Part shown: piece after piece, positions 45,116-57,641 of the stretch
Layout of the letters: each line of letters opens with the position of its first letter
Numbering within the stretch: position 1 is the first letter of the stretch
From: Plectosphaerella cucumerina
Taxonomy: Eukaryota; Ascomycota; Sordariomycetes; Glomerellales; Plectosphaerellaceae
Reading direction: 5' to 3'
Assembly (NCBI GenBank): GCA_020746995.1
Contig: JAGPXD010000002.1
Coordinates: 620,001 to 684,000, forward strand
DNA: 64,000 nt
The notes under the pieces: model-generated
Seen by the model: only the letters and a program-made list of their open reading frames with translations
Database searches by the model: none
Told to the model about the DNA's origin: nothing
Program-made: the position numbers and the translations under genes

Positions 45116-46316
45116 GCCATGAAAAACACAATCAACACCAAAAAAAAAGTATTTCTTTGGTCGGCCACATTCAGCGCATGTTTTTCTCCTCATCTCTCCT
45201 CCGGCCTGGGCTGGCTGGACCGCACGCCGAGAGACGCCTCTCATTTGACGACGACATGGCTTAGACGCATCAACGCACCAGGGGGGGCAATGGTACACAG
45301 GGACGGCAGACGGGGTTCAGGTTTGGTTTTGTTTCTTGGTCTTTTGTTTCTCAACGCAACTCGAAAGATACCAAATCGGTCCCGCAGACCGGCCATCGTC
45401 TTCTCTTCTTTATTTTGCTTGTTTTTCGCGGATTAATAGGCACGCACGTTTCTATGTCTGTTTGTTTCGGTTTTGTTTCCGGTCTTGAGATTTGCTCTCC
45501 TTTCCCCCGCGCACATGACAAAAAGAAGAAACTGAGAAAGAAAGCCGCGAGTGGTTTGCTTTCGAGTTGGTCTGTGGCTCTGTGGCTTTTTGCTCGCAAG
45601 AGGTTCGGGGCTCAGATTGGCATCTTCGTTGCAGTGGACAGAGTAGATGAGATTGGAATGAAAACGAGCTGCAGACATGTCACTGTCCCAACGTGATTCG
45701 ATGCGATGGAGTGCCCGCTGTGGTCCATGAATGTGATGTGTGTCTTGTCTGCCGTCCGCCGCCGCCGTGTCTTGTCGGAGTTTCTCACCCTGCGTCATCC
45801 TCCTCATTGACTTCTCCGCTTCGACCAGGATGAACGGCCTAGTGATGGATGTTTGCTTGAGATATCGGGCCTATCCTCAGCATGTCCGACGCCGCCCAAC
45901 GGCTCCGACGCCGCTCTGTGTCAAAGACGGGAGCTCTGCCGCTGCCACTGACCGTCCGGCGCCATTCCTATTTGGGTATTCCCGCACACATAGATGCGGC
46001 GGTGGCGGCACGCAATGACTGGAGCGACCACTTCCGGCATCGGGCGGCGGGCAGCGGTCAATTGAGAGCCAAGGCGGGGGTCAGCTCCAGGGGTTCAAAT
46101 GTGGACCCTCCGGCCCCAAAATTCCCCACGCCTCCGTACTCCGATTGAGGAAGCGGCGGAAGGAGACAAGGGAGCAACGCCACCACGGCCAAAAGTTCGA
46201 GGAACGGCTCCGTCACCATCTTTCCCCCTCGCCTTCTACAAAACACAGAGCCTCCTCCGCCTCGTCTTGCCACTTTTCCCCCGCCAGTCGACAGCATATC
46301 ACACACATCAGTTACA
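45116..46316. other. Intergenic between prm1 and tryptophan synthase
   Basis: AT-richer 3' flank of prm1, then a C-rich promoter. The start codon of the synthase follows a short CA-rich leader (ACACACATCAGTTACA). No gene supported. Confidence 0.5.
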
Positions 46317-48671
46317 ATGGAGGGAATTCGTCAAGCATTCCAGCGCTGCAAGGCGCAGAACAGGGTACGTTCATTGCCCCTCCATAGGTCGTCGAGTTGC
46401 CCCTCATCGCCACCGCCGCATCGCGGGGCAAACGGGATAACGAGGACCACGACAAAAAAGATGCCATTGAGGGACAAACATGACTGACTCGACTCTCTAA
46501 CAGTCCGCTCTCGTCACCTACGTCACGGCAGGCTACCCGACCGCCGAGGAGACGCCCGACATCCTCCTGGCCCTCGAGAAGGGTGGTGCTGGTGAGTCAA
46601 CCCACCCCGCGATTGCCGAGTCCCGAGTCACGAACATGTCTAAAACCTACCTCCCGCAGATGTCATTGAGCTCGGTGCTCCCTTCACAGACCCCATTGCC
46701 GATGGTCCTACCATCCAGACATCCAACACCATCGCCCTCCAGAATGGCGTCACGATCGAGTCCACCCTCAAGATGGTCAAGGACGCACGGAGTCGCGGCC
46801 TCAAGGCTCCCGTCCTCCTCATGGGCTACTACAACCCCCTGCTGAGCTACGGCGAGGAGCGCCTGCTCACCGACTGCAAGGAGTCGGGCGTCAACGGCTT
46901 CATCGTCGTCGACCTGCCGCCCGAGGAAGCCGTCTCCTTCCGCAAGCTGTGCACCAAGGGCGGCCTCTCCTACGTCCCCCTCATCGCCCCCGCCACATCC
47001 GACGCTCGCATGCGCATCCTCTGCCGTCTGGCCGACTCCTTCATCTACGTTGTCTCCCGACAGGGCGTGACCGGCGCACTTGGCTCTATGAACGCCAACC
47101 TGCCCGAGCTCGTCGCCCGTGTCAAGAAGTACAGCGGAGATAAGCCTGCCGCCGTCGGCTTCGGTGTCTCCACCCGCGAGCACTTCCTCGGCGTTGCTGA
47201 GCTGTCTGACGGTGTCGTCGTTGGCTCTCAGATCATCACCACCCTCCAGAAGGCCGAGAGCCCCGAGGCTCGCCTGCGCGATGTCGCCGAATACTGCTCG
47301 TACCTTGCCGGCCGCACCACTACCGATGATGAGGAGGCGACCCGCGAGGTTGGCATCATCGAGGCCATCGCCGGTGCTCGTGAGACCACAGCGACACCCA
47401 CTGTCAGCGCCACCATCACTGAGACTGAGGACTCTGATCTCGTTGCCCAGCTGGCCGCCATGCACGGCAAGATCCCCGCCCGCTTCGGCGAGTTCGGTGG
47501 CCAGTACGTGCCCGAGAGCTTGATGGACTGCCTCTCCGAGCTTGAGGAGGGCTTCAACAAGATCAAGGATGATCCCGCCTTCTGGGAGGAGTACCGCTCC
47601 TACTACGACTACATGGGCCGCCCCGGCCACCTGCACCTCGCCGAGCGTCTGACCGAGTACGCCGGCGGCGCCAACATCTGGCTCAAGCGCGAGGATCTCA
47701 ACCACACCGGCTCCCACAAGATCAACAACGCGCTCGGTCAGCTTCTGCTGGCCCGTCGCCTCGGCAAGACCAAGATCATCGCGGAAACCGGTGCCGGACA
47801 GCACGGCGTTGCTACCGCCACCGTCTGCGCAAAGTTCGGCATGGAGTGCACCGTCTACATGGGCGCCGAGGACGTCCGCCGCCAGGCCCTCAACGTCTTC
47901 CGCATGAAGCTGCTGGGCGCCAAGGTCGTCGCCGTCGAGGCCGGCAGCCGCACCCTGCGCGACGCCGTCAACGAGGCCCTCCGCGCCTGGGTCGTCAACC
48001 TGGACACTACACACTACATTATCGGATCGGCTATTGGCCCTCATCCGTTCCCCACGATTGTGCGTACTTTCCAGTCGGTCATCGGCAACGAGACCAAGGC
48101 CCAGATGCTCGAGAAGCGCGGCAAGCTTCCCGACGCTGTCGTCGCCTGTGTTGGTGGTGGCTCCAACGCTGTCGGCATGTTCTACCCCTTCGCCAACGAC
48201 CCCTCGGTCAAGATTCTTGGCGTTGAGGCTGGCGGCGACGGTGTCGATACCGCTCGTCACAGCGCCACTCTCTCGGGCGGCACCAAGGGTGTCCTTCACG
48301 GCGTGCGCACCTACGTCCTGCAGGACAAGCACGGTCAGATCTCCGACACCCACTCGGTCTCGGCCGGTCTCGACTACCCCGGCGTCGGTCCTGAGCTGTC
48401 GGCTTGGAAGGACAGCGGCCGCGTGCAGTTCATCGCCGCGACCGACGCCGAGGCCTTCATCGGCTTCCGTCTCATCAGCCAGAAGGAGGGTATCATCCCC
48501 GCTCTCGAGTCGGCGCACGGTATCTACGGCGCCATCGAGCTGGCCAAGACGATGAAGAAGGACGAGGACCTGGTCATCTGCCTGTCGGGCCGTGGTGACA
48601 AGGACGTTCAGAGCGTCGCCGACGAGCTGCCCAAGCTGGGCCCCAAGATCGGCTGGGACCTGCGCTTCTGA
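46317..48671 (+). CDS. trp-3: Tryptophan synthase, fused alpha-beta
   Basis: Exons 46317-46364, 46504-46591 and 46660-48671 join to 715 aa. The alpha domain comes first: the second splice gives DVIELGAPFTDPIADGPTI, in which E49 and D60 fall on the same numbers as the catalytic pair of the bacterial alpha subunit. A linker (about residues 265-325) leads into the beta domain, with FGGQYVPESLMD, the PLP lysine in HTGSHKINNALGQ (K399), ETGAGQHGVATA and CVGGGSNAVG, and a C terminus ending DELPKLGPKIGWDLRF. The fused order alpha then beta is standard in fungi (Neurospora trp-3, Aspergillus trpB, yeast TRP5). It converts indole-glycerol phosphate plus serine to tryptophan with indole channelling. 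Confidence 0.97.
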
Positions 48672-49104
48672 GCGAGCGGCGTGATACCCCCGGAGAAAGG
48701 GCATGTCCGTCTCCAAGCTGCCGCGGCGGGGAAATGATGTTATGGCTGTGTTACTGGGCAAATGTGAGCACAAGGTGAACGGCGTCATATGGGACCAGGG
48801 TAATGTTTTGGTGTGATTTGGCCCCGGCCCCCTGAGGATACAGAAAAAGCATGAAAAGGCATGAATGTGGTAGACAGCTCAGCGATCATGAATACATTGT
48901 ATCGACACACTTGTGGTCTGGTGAAGTCGGCTTGAACCTCGCGAAGGCAATGTAAAGTATGACTTTGAATTTGCAGTCGCTGGTGTTAATTTCCACTCTA
49001 CAGTCGTTGAATCTCAGTCCGAATTTCTGCCTATACCCGTTGGAAGCCCTGATTCCTGTGGGCCTTGCCCCCGTATGTCCCGACTCCCGTATGTCCAGTC
49101 AAGT
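48672..49104. other. Convergent 3' region
   Basis: Lies between tryptophan synthase and the hypothetical gene on the minus strand; AT-rich, no gene. Confidence 0.5.
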
Positions 49105-50466
49105 CTAGACTTCGAATCCGATCGGGTCCAGATCAGAAGCTTCAAAGAGCTCCTCCAGCTCCTCCATTTCAAGGCTCTCCTCCGGCTCAGGCTCAGCCAA
49201 GATGCCCCGGTCCAGCCGTTCCCTCAACGACACGATGTCCTTTCCCAGCCACTCCACCAAGACGTCGACATTGGCGATGATCTCTTCGGCCGCAGTGTTC
49301 ATCTGCCTGTTCCTCCACTCAGAGTGCTCCCACTCATCCTCGGCCTTGCTACTCGGTGGCCGGTTGTTGTGGATGGCTACCAGGTCCTGGGTCGCCTGGG
49401 CTAGATACGCGAGGAGGCCCCACCAGCTGCACATGGTCTTCTCCAGGGCCTTGGCCCTTTTGTAGCAGACTTTGCTGGCTTCTGAGTACTCGTTGTAGGC
49501 TTGTCGGTAGACGGGTTGGTCGCGGTTCTCGACAGGGACCTCGTGGAGGCGCCGAGCTCTGGCGGAGAGTGCCTCTGCGGCCGTGTCCCAGGTTTCCATT
49601 GCCAGGGTGTAGCGGGCGAATTCGCCGTAGATGTAGGGGAACAAGGCGTGGAATGGGTGGAAGGCCGTTCTCGGCGACGCGGTGATCCTTTCGTAGAGGT
49701 TACGGGTCACGTTGGCGCCGAAGTTGTCCCTCCAGTTGCCGAAGATGACAACATTGGTCTCTCGAGTTCTGGGGTTGTAACTGAGAGACAGAGCCGTGTG
49801 AGTCCAAGGCATGGTGCCGATTGACGGGGTCCTGATGTCGTATTCTGAGAGCACGGTCAGTCATCGTCACGGCTTGAGGGATAAAGGGTATGACATACTG
49901 AGGACGTCTCCCTGATTCAGATCCTCTATCGAGGGGCCCTTGATGGCCAGACCGTCGATGTAGTCGATGACCGACCCATCGATGTTGAGGGTACTGCGGA
50001 GGTCTCGGAAGACGGAAGACGAGAAGGGAATCCACCAGGGCGTCTGGGTTGGTGCGAGGCGCATCTTGCTGGGTGGTATTGGGCGTGGGGCAAAGATGAT
50101 GGTAATTCGAGATCCGAGAAGGTAGACCGGAGGTCTGTCGTTGAACTCTGTGAAAGGCTGTCAGTTGGTCCTCGTGACTGAAGGGGGAACAGGGGACATA
50201 TCTGATCCAACGAGCCCATCCAGCATTCATCTCGATGGTCTCCGTCGTGACCTCCGGCTGAACAGTGGTGTCCTATGTGACTGAGAGTCAGAGGAGGACT
50301 TGAATGGTGAAGTCTAGGGACTTACAAATGACCCCGTTTCGATGGTCATACATTCTGAGGGTGCGCTTCGGGTTTCGAGCAGGTCGATGAAATCGTACCC
50401 TTGCGCGGCCACAATGCGGCCGTCAACCACCTGATCGGAATGGCGGATTCTACGGTCGATAGGCAT
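49105..50466 (-). CDS. Hypothetical 400-aa protein, one of a divergent pair
   Basis: Four exons (50466-50326, 50272-50198, 50145-49899, 49844-49105) join in phase to 400 aa; the acceptor before exon 3 (CAGAG|TTC) is chosen because it restores FNDRPPVYLLGSRITIIFAP. The start is the first ATG in frame (MPIDRRIRHSDQ). The N-terminal half is beta-strand-rich (VYLLGSRITIIFAP, TALSLSYNP, TNVVIFGNW). From TAFHPFHALFPYIYGEF onward it is alpha-helical, and it ends with an acidic tail (EPEPEESLEMEELEELFE). No signal peptide or transmembrane segment is visible. The strand-rich half followed by a 'HP' turn and long helices recalls soluble CorA-like accessory proteins of filamentous fungi, which is a loose impression. 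Codon bias is weaker than in flanking housekeeping genes. Function is unknown. Confidence 0.65.
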
Positions 50467-50705
50467 GTTGAATTCTGTCTTTGGTGAGTAATGTTTGAAA
50501 GGGAGGGTCCAAGGTTGAGGCTGTGTGTCTTTGACTGAGGGCTTGGACGGAGGATTGTTCTTGACTGAGAGGATGTGCCTTGCGTCGAGAGTGTAAGTGG
50601 AGGGAATGTCTTTAAGACTCAATTCTGGAACCTTTCGTCGAGGGCGCGAACGTATGAAGAGTTGAAAAGAGTGCAGTGCCCTTAGGGGAGGATGCAGACG
50701 GAGGA

Positions 50706-50937
50706 GTGGTCCGTCGGTTGGTTGAGGGTGGGTGTCTTTATTCAAGCTTTCAAGACGAAGGGCGGTGGTCGGTCACTTAGTCAAGGTTTGAGGCTTTTGA
50801 TCGAGGTTCCAAGACCGAGAAATGGTTCGTTGGTTGTTTAAAGTTTTGAGGCCCTTAATCGAAGTTCAAGACGGATTAGTGGTTCGTCGGTTGGTAGAGG
50901 TTTGAGGCCTTCAATGAAGAATTTAAACGGAGAAAGA
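50706..50937. repeat. Four tandem units of about 58 bp
   Basis: Units begin near 50706, 50765, 50823 and 50880 with GGTTCGTCGGTTG-like starts and a shared GTTTGAGGC...TTCAAGACGG body. Further degraded traces (TTGAGGCTGTGTGTCTTTGA) are seen at about 50515-50560. It lies in the promoter/leader of the 400-aa gene. Confidence 0.75.
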
Positions 50938-51106
50938 GTTGGGGCCGACTGACAGGCATCACTTGAATATATAGTCTACTGGCTACAATGGGCGATTCAG
51001 CCTCGAAGTTCAGTGAACGTTGCGTATCGTTAGGTCCACGTGGGCGTATTGTTCTGGGGGTTGGTGTGATCGCGCGCTCATACGGACCCTCCCTCTGTGA
51101 TGCAGA

Positions 51107-51300
51107 ACAATAGCTTGGTTGAGATGAAGTGAAGATAGTGGATCACATCTTCATGTGAGTCGTGGTGTTCTCGGTGATACACGTGATCATGCTTCTGTGC
51201 GAATGTCGTTGAATGTGTGGGACAATGGTATGGTTGGTTGCAGTGAATATGGAACATCACATCTCAAGTCGAGTCTTGGTGTTTGTGCGGGCCTTGCGCT
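51107..51300. repeat. Direct repeat, two copies about 116 bp apart
   Basis: CAATAGCTTGGTTGAGATGA... and CAATGGTATGGTTGGTTGCA... each lead to a GTGAAxATxG, CATCAC/ATCACATCTTCA-like block, then GAGTCxTGGTGTT. The copies share order and most bases over about 75 bp. Confidence 0.55.
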
Positions 51301-51862
51301 TAGTATACTGGACGAACGTCTAGTATTGTGTGGAAGAATCAATGCGTTGGGGGAAGTGAATTTTCAGGTCTTGTCGCCAGGGCGGGTGGGGGGGAGGCCT
51401 TTATATGCCCGGCAGTGACGCCACGGTTGAGAACGTGGAGATGGCTTGCGATGGCGCAGCCTGTCTCCAAAAACCAACGATCGGGACATTTTGCTCAAAT
51501 AGCATGGGCGGTTGAAAAGTGGCGTATGATCCTGTGTTTGCTGCATCGCCATGAGCAAGCAAACTTCGAGGATGTACGAAAGCTTCATGCACTCAGTACC
51601 CCGAAACTCCCATGTCTTCGTCCAATAAGACAGACTGGTGATTTGACCTTCACCTACAAAAGCATACTGTATCACCAGAAACCGTGAGCTGAGTGAACCG
51701 ATGAGTGAGCTCACTGAATCGATGAGGATGCCTCTGCGGCCGATAAAACGAGGGCGATTCTTCGCCCCTGAGCGCTCACAACTCTTGAAAGCAATCCAGT
51801 TTCTCTGAGAAGTACCAAAGATCAAACACTCAGCCAAACAACCCTCACCAGACCCTACCAAC

Positions 51863-53132
51863 ATGGAGAATGGAACATCTTCCCAGCCCGAGGACTCTCA
51901 GCCCGAGATCAAGAAGGTCCCAGACGACCTGTACCGGAGGCTGTGCCAAAGGACGGCCGTCCCAGACAATGAGATTCTGGACTGCTTCACCTATGACAAC
52001 CGTGGCGATCACACCAAGAAGGGTGTCATTTTCTACCAGGATGACGACATGTCAACGGTGAGGGGATCTTCTAAGAAGAACATGCTTGTGAATTGCTCTG
52101 ACGTTGAAATAGGCCGGTGGATGGAAGCCACGTTCTCGCAACCATGTGGAATTCATGACGACGGACGAAGAGTATGAGAAGGTTGGGCTCTTTGTACGTG
52201 TACCACCCTCGTTCATAATGACTTGGGGGGCAGAAACTAACCTTGAATAGTGTGACTTCACACCGCGCGTTAAGAAGGACCATATGCGTCTGCAGTTGTT
52301 TGTGCCAGCGCCCTACCGCCCTCCCCTCCGCCACTCCAACCGAAAGGACTGCCTGCAAGTTATGTCTTGCAGCAGGGAAAGCTTCGAGTCTCTCATCAAA
52401 GGGTCCGGCCTCGTGACACCCAAGGCGTTCCTGAAAGACGGCCTGCGGGGGCTGCGCATCATCTATGACCCGAGTGATATCCTTCCATGTAAGTCTCACC
52501 GACCCAGTCGTCCGACGACTTACTAACAAGTGTGTCCAGCCCTGGAGATATCAACGAGGTTCAAGCTGAATGAGGACATGGCATTGAAGATGGTTTTCCA
52601 TCTCGGGAGCAGGACCACAAAGGTCCTGTGGCTTGGCCTGGTCCTCGACGACGAGACCATCGACCAGCTGATGGACCCTGTTGACCTCACCGACCTCCCT
52701 CGGACACACCCCATGGCCATGATCACGGCATTCGTGCTAATGGAACGCAGCAGCATCGACCCTTACATCGAAGAGCAACTCGCGGACGCCAAGGAAGCTT
52801 TCGACCGCGCAGTCAAGGACCCGTCAGAGAGCAATCGCCAGGCCCTCAACGACCTGCTCCCGCGCCTGACAAACGCAAGGCAGCAGCTGGAGCTCTGGGC
52901 CAACGACGTGCTCACCATTATCCGCTTCTCGGAAACTCTCGCCCAGAAGGATTTCTGGCAGGATACGAGAACACAATCCTCGGAAGCCATGACGCTCCGC
53001 TTGACGAGTGATCATAAGGATATCAAGACTGTGCTTGAGGGTGTCACGGGGAAGGCATGGCAGCAGAAGATGGCCTTGGTCAAGCTCAACCGCGACATCG
53101 AAAGGTGGATGCTGGAGCATGGGTGGTTTTGA
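51863..53132 (+). CDS. Hypothetical 368-aa protein, second of the divergent pair
   Basis: Four exons (51863-52057, 52113-52193, 52251-52488, 52540-53132) join in phase to 368 aa; introns are 51-57 nt. It starts MENGTSSQPEDSQPE. The N-terminal half is strand-like (KKGVIFYQDDD, HMRLQLFVPAP, GLRIIYDPSD, TKVLWLGLVLDD). After TDLPRTHPMAMITAFVLMER it becomes alpha-helical (EEQLADAKEAFDRAV, LTNARQQLELWANDVLTI) and ends VKLNRDIERWMLEHGWF. No membrane segment or signal peptide. The layout (strands, HP turn, long helices) parallels the gene divergent to it, although residue identity between the two is low. The 1.4 kb between them holds tandem repeats. Function is unknown. Confidence 0.7.
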
Positions 53133-56100
53133 TATCGGGTTGGATGGGGGGCTCTGTGGAGGGCATGAGGGACTGCGGAGGGAGCAGTCAGGGGCTGGCG
53201 TTGAGGATGAGCTCTGCTTGGATACCCAGTTTGCAAGGGCCTGCGGTGGAATTTCGAGGATACAGAGCCAGTAAGCTCCTAGCGATTGGATTTGACTCAC
53301 AATACAACACTCAAGACTCCATCATCTCCTCACTGTGAAGAAGCGGACTCGCTCCGGCTCGTCCACGTCGTCGTCGGGCAGCGGGAAAAGTGGAACCACC
53401 GGAGTCGGTCCCGGGCGATGTCGAGGCACCGACACCCAACTGCCGAATCTGATGCCTTGTGCGACCCGGCGGCTGGCTGCTGCGAGGCGAGGGAGAAGCA
53501 CAGCGAGCTCCCGTCGGGCACCCGCTCGCATAAACAGTCCGCCGTGGGCCGCACGCCTCCTCCGAGGATTGTCCCTCAAGGTTCAGCGAACCAGTCCATT
53601 TTCGGACGCACGACGCCTCGGATAGGTCCTCCCACTGTCCAAGGCAAGAGAGGCGGTGAGGCCGGGACGAAGGTGGTTGCTTGTCTGGCTTGGAGCGAGC
53701 GCCCAGTGACCTGTCGGGCTGGCCCTCCCACAAGCTTGCAACCCCACACACACCTGACCTGTGGCCGCTGGCTAGCCGGGTAGTGGTGCGTCTCGCCTCG
53801 CCCGTCGGCCGGCCGCCTCGTCCGCATTCGAGAGAGGTCGGGGATGGGCGATTGGGTACGCCCGGTCGTTGGGTGCTTTGGTGGGGGAGGCGTTTAGATT
53901 AGGGACGAAAAAGGTCGGCCAAGATCCCCGGGCCGCGCCCATCGCAAAGTGGTTGCAGCAACGCAGAAGGAGGGGTGGCCGGGTCGAAAATAGCAGCATC
54001 TTCTTGGTCTGATGTGCGATGGTTGCGCTGGTTCCGGGGGCGGGCAGGACAGCGAACACTGTGGAAAGCTTCGTCGTCGGGTTCGATGGGGTCCGTTTCG
54101 ACGGGCCCTGCCAGCTGTCCTGCCGAAGCGGTGAAAACTCTCCCTCTCGGATCGTGGGAATGTCATGCTAAGTGGGCAGGGGAAACACGTCACAGAGGGG
54201 ATTCCTGATACACCCTCCGAGGAGGGCGGGGCTCGAGTTCGGACGGGGGCCCGGTGACAGCGAATATGATGCCGGGAGACAATTGCCCCGGGGTTTGTCT
54301 TCGGTAAGCTTAAGTGCGTGCTGGCCGGGCCGTTGGCAGGTTGCTGGCGCTCTGTGTCTCAGGAAGTTGATCTCGTCGTCGTTGTATCCGCGACAAGCGG
54401 CCGTGGCCAGAAAGCGGCGGCCACGCCTTCACTGAGACCCCGATGAGGGGTCGTCTGGTTCGAAGGGGACCAGCCGATCTCAGGGTCCGACAGGGCGTTC
54501 TGTCCGGTTTGGTTCCTGGGGCCTTGCCTCGCCCTGCCCTGCTGGACCTTGTCTTGGTGGTGGCAGGACAAGGAGAAGATCGGCAAGCGCGGCGGCCGCA
54601 GCGCAGCGCTACTGGGGACCAACCTCCAAGTCGCGGCGAAGAAGAGGCCGAAGGCGGGGGAGGGGAAGTTCGACCAAGATAGCAAAGTCGGGCTGAATGA
54701 CCCCCCCATCCTGGTTCCAGCCTTCCTGGCAATGACAGAATCCAAAGGGGAGGATTAAGAGAGGGATGGGAGTCCCTTGACGGATGATGTCCTGGAGTGA
54801 CGTCTTGCCACGACGAGAAGGGCCGCGAAGGTGGCAGCAACTTCATCATCGAGTGTCTATCAATTGGCCACCCAGCCAAGATGACAACCGCCGCCCCCAA
54901 GCAACACGCAGCTCAGAATGCAGCTCGGCAGAGCACAGGCCGCACCCGGCCAGCTGAGCGATCGGGTGCTCGAGTAGATCTCCGAACGGCCGCCGCGGCG
55001 TGGGACAAAGGCCAGAAGAGCTTCCGTGCTGCGCTCTTGGCTCTCGTGGATGGCAAATGGTGCGGCCCACAGGATGACGGGCACCCGCAGGCGGCAATGC
55101 CACCCGTCGTCGGTCGTGGTCGTTCCCCAGCAGAGAAGAAGCAGCGAGAGGCCGCGCCACGTTTCCGGGGGATCCCATCCTCCAAAAGAGGAAGGCCTCG
55201 GCTGGCGAGCCAAGCGCGCGTCCGCTGAAGGGACCGTCCAGCACCAGCGAAAGGATGGCCCCGGCCGTTCCGCCACGCTGGGAAGGGCGACAGCTCGAGG
55301 GACACAGTGCCCAGGACCAGGGCGGGATGTACCTCGAGCCCGATGTCTCAACAAAGAGGGCACAGCGGACGGGCGGACAGGGCGACTGATCGAAGGTTAC
55401 TCCGCTTTCCCGCCGCGAGGCTGCCCTCTTCTGCCTCTGTGCTGCACCTCCACGCACTGCTGCTGGCTGCCGGAAGGTGGGCGGCATGGGTGGTTCAAGT
55501 TGTGTGGCACTGCTCGGACCAGTTGTGAACAGGCGATTATGCAGAGGGGTCCCGTGGGTGTGAAGCACAGCACAACCGCCCACAAGTCACCCGAGTCCTG
55601 GGGTGTCCTCTTGCCTTCTCTCCACACAGTCCGCATGCACGTCGAGGAACTCGACCCCCGACAGGCTGACACGGAGGGGTGGCGGCTTGAGGGATCAGGC
55701 GGCGTGGCCAGGGGGTCGACCGGGGGTATGGTCGTTCAAGAGGCACTGTACTGAGAAATGTGCAGTACAACGAGAAGTACCCGAGCCCCGAGGACGGTAC
55801 CTGGCATGGGCCGCCCTCTCGAGGTGCCTCGTACCGTACCTGCGGTCGTGCCGGTGAACCCCCCTCTTGTCGCAGGCTGGCAGGGCGGGCGGAGACCGTA
55901 CATGGAATGAGAAACATTGATAGTTTCCGCTAAGCACGGCGCCTGGGTTCTCGAACGGCCAAAAGGGTTCAGGGGGACGAAAACAACGACGGACGTCCCC
56001 TGACTAGGCCTGGCCTGGCGGCGCGGCAGGCGCCTGCGTGACCGTCAGTTTGACAAGAGAGAGAGAGAGGAGAGGGGCGGAGAGGAGAGGAGGGAGGGCA

Positions 56101-56931
56101 CCACCACCAGAGAGAAGAGAGGGTTAGAGGGCGTAGAGTCGGCGGCGCCGGGTTGACATCGTGAGACGAAGGGATCCCGTTCCTGGCCTGGCTTCCCTTC
56201 CCCTCGATCTTCCCTGTCTTGCTCTCCTCGCGAAAAGAAGGTCACTTGATGCCCAGGACGAGTCACGACGGCCAGGTGTCCAGCGATGGGATGACTGATG
56301 GCGAGTGAGTGAGTCGATCCTGGTTCTTGGGGCTGGGTAGCGAGGCATCCAATTGTGGCCCTGCCGGGGTCTGGACGGGAGGGTTTTGGCTCTGCTGGTG
56401 CCGTGCAGTGTGCAAGACAGGCAGGCAGACAGGCAGGCGACGTAGCGGGTGGATGCTGGAAGGACGAAAAAAGGCTGGGGCGACGACAGACACAGTGCGC
56501 CGCTTCCGCCGTCGGTGCCACCGGCGGGTGCGAAGGCGCAGGCACAGCCAGTAACAACAGAACTTGTGGAGTTCCAGGTTCGAGCCACAGGCAGCTGAGC
56601 ACCAGTTTGGCCCAGGCTAATCTCTCCGCCGCAAGCGTCGGGTGTGTCTCTGGTTGAGCGTCACCGCCTACAGTGCCACGCCGACAGTGCGCTGCCGCCG
56701 TCTCAGTACCTGCATGCCACACGCTGCCAGCATGGCCTTGCGCACTGTCCGGGGACGCACCCACCCACACACGCGCGAGTGTTTTTGGCCGGCGACCGCA
56801 GTCCATGCGCCCAATCTGGCCCTGCACTCTCTAGTCTGTTCCCGGACAAGCGCAAGGTCATGCGGCCAATCGAAACCGAGTGGCGAGTTCTTGAATGGCG
56901 TCAAGCGGCGGGGCTACCGTGCCGATGGACA
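53133..56931. other. Gene-poor region of 3.8 kb
   Basis: GC-rich with many overlapping frames up to 260 codons on both strands; none has recognisable motifs, signal peptides or good splice partners. Contains a purine (GA)-rich tract at 56053-56100 and GGCA/GACA repeats near 56415-56440. Confidence 0.5.
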
Positions 56932-57641
56932 CCAGTGACTGTGCCACCCGCCCACCTCATTGGTCTATAGCCTGCGCGAGCGGGCCCGGCCGATCCCCCC
57001 CATCCCTTGCCTCCTGCCCACACTTGCACCGTGACCTGGCACCCAGGCCTTTTGCCCCCCCTCCCCTTCTGGCTTGCCCGCCATCTTCTGTGGCCTGGTC
57101 CAACAAAAGCGCCCTCTCTCGTCCCCGGCCACCTTTTTCGATTCCACGTCGCCCCCCCTACTCCTAGGTCTTTTCCCCCCATCTTGCCTTCCCGCTCCAA
57201 TCTCGCATCCAATCCGTTGACACACACGCACATATCCTCCATCATCCTCCCTTCACCGCATTTCAACGTCTTGTCGCGCAAAAAGAAGCACACATCCATC
57301 CAACATCCAGCAAACTCTCGAAAAGCCCTTTTCAAAACCCAAACATTCCACATCACAATCCGCTCTCATCTCTCGACCCTCGACTGGCTCGCATTGTTTT
57401 GTGTGACAGTCTCCCCCGATTTAATACCGCAGCGCTCGGTTCACCCACATAAGACCACACAACTCCCGTCCATCCTCCACACACCCCTCTCAAGCCCTCC
57501 CTCGCATTGTCCCTCGGACGACTCACCCACCGACTCTCTTCCTCTCACAACGTCCATCTTCTCCAAGACTGACCACGACCAACCCCACGACGACATATTT
57601 CTTCTCCCCGCACACCAACCACATCACACACAACATAGATA
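56932..57641 (+). promoter_or_regulatory. Pyrimidine-rich, ATG-free leader of the 188-aa gene
   Basis: I find no ATG on the plus strand for about 710 bases before the start codon, in sequence strongly rich in C and T. About eleven would be expected by chance. This fits a long scanned 5' UTR, possibly with introns. Confidence 0.5.

Noticed and set aside
42932..45298. 788-codon minus-strand open frame opposite prm1
   Set aside because: Gly/Val/Asp-rich product is a codon-bias shadow of the GC-rich prm1 gene; no splice or family support.
46441..46503. TGACTGACTCG as a Gcn4/CPC1-like site in the first intron of tryptophan synthase
   Set aside because: Does not match TGACTCA fully and lies in the branch/acceptor region of the intron.
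46647..48788. 713-codon minus-strand open frame opposite tryptophan synthase
   Set aside because: Antisense shadow of a highly codon-biased gene.
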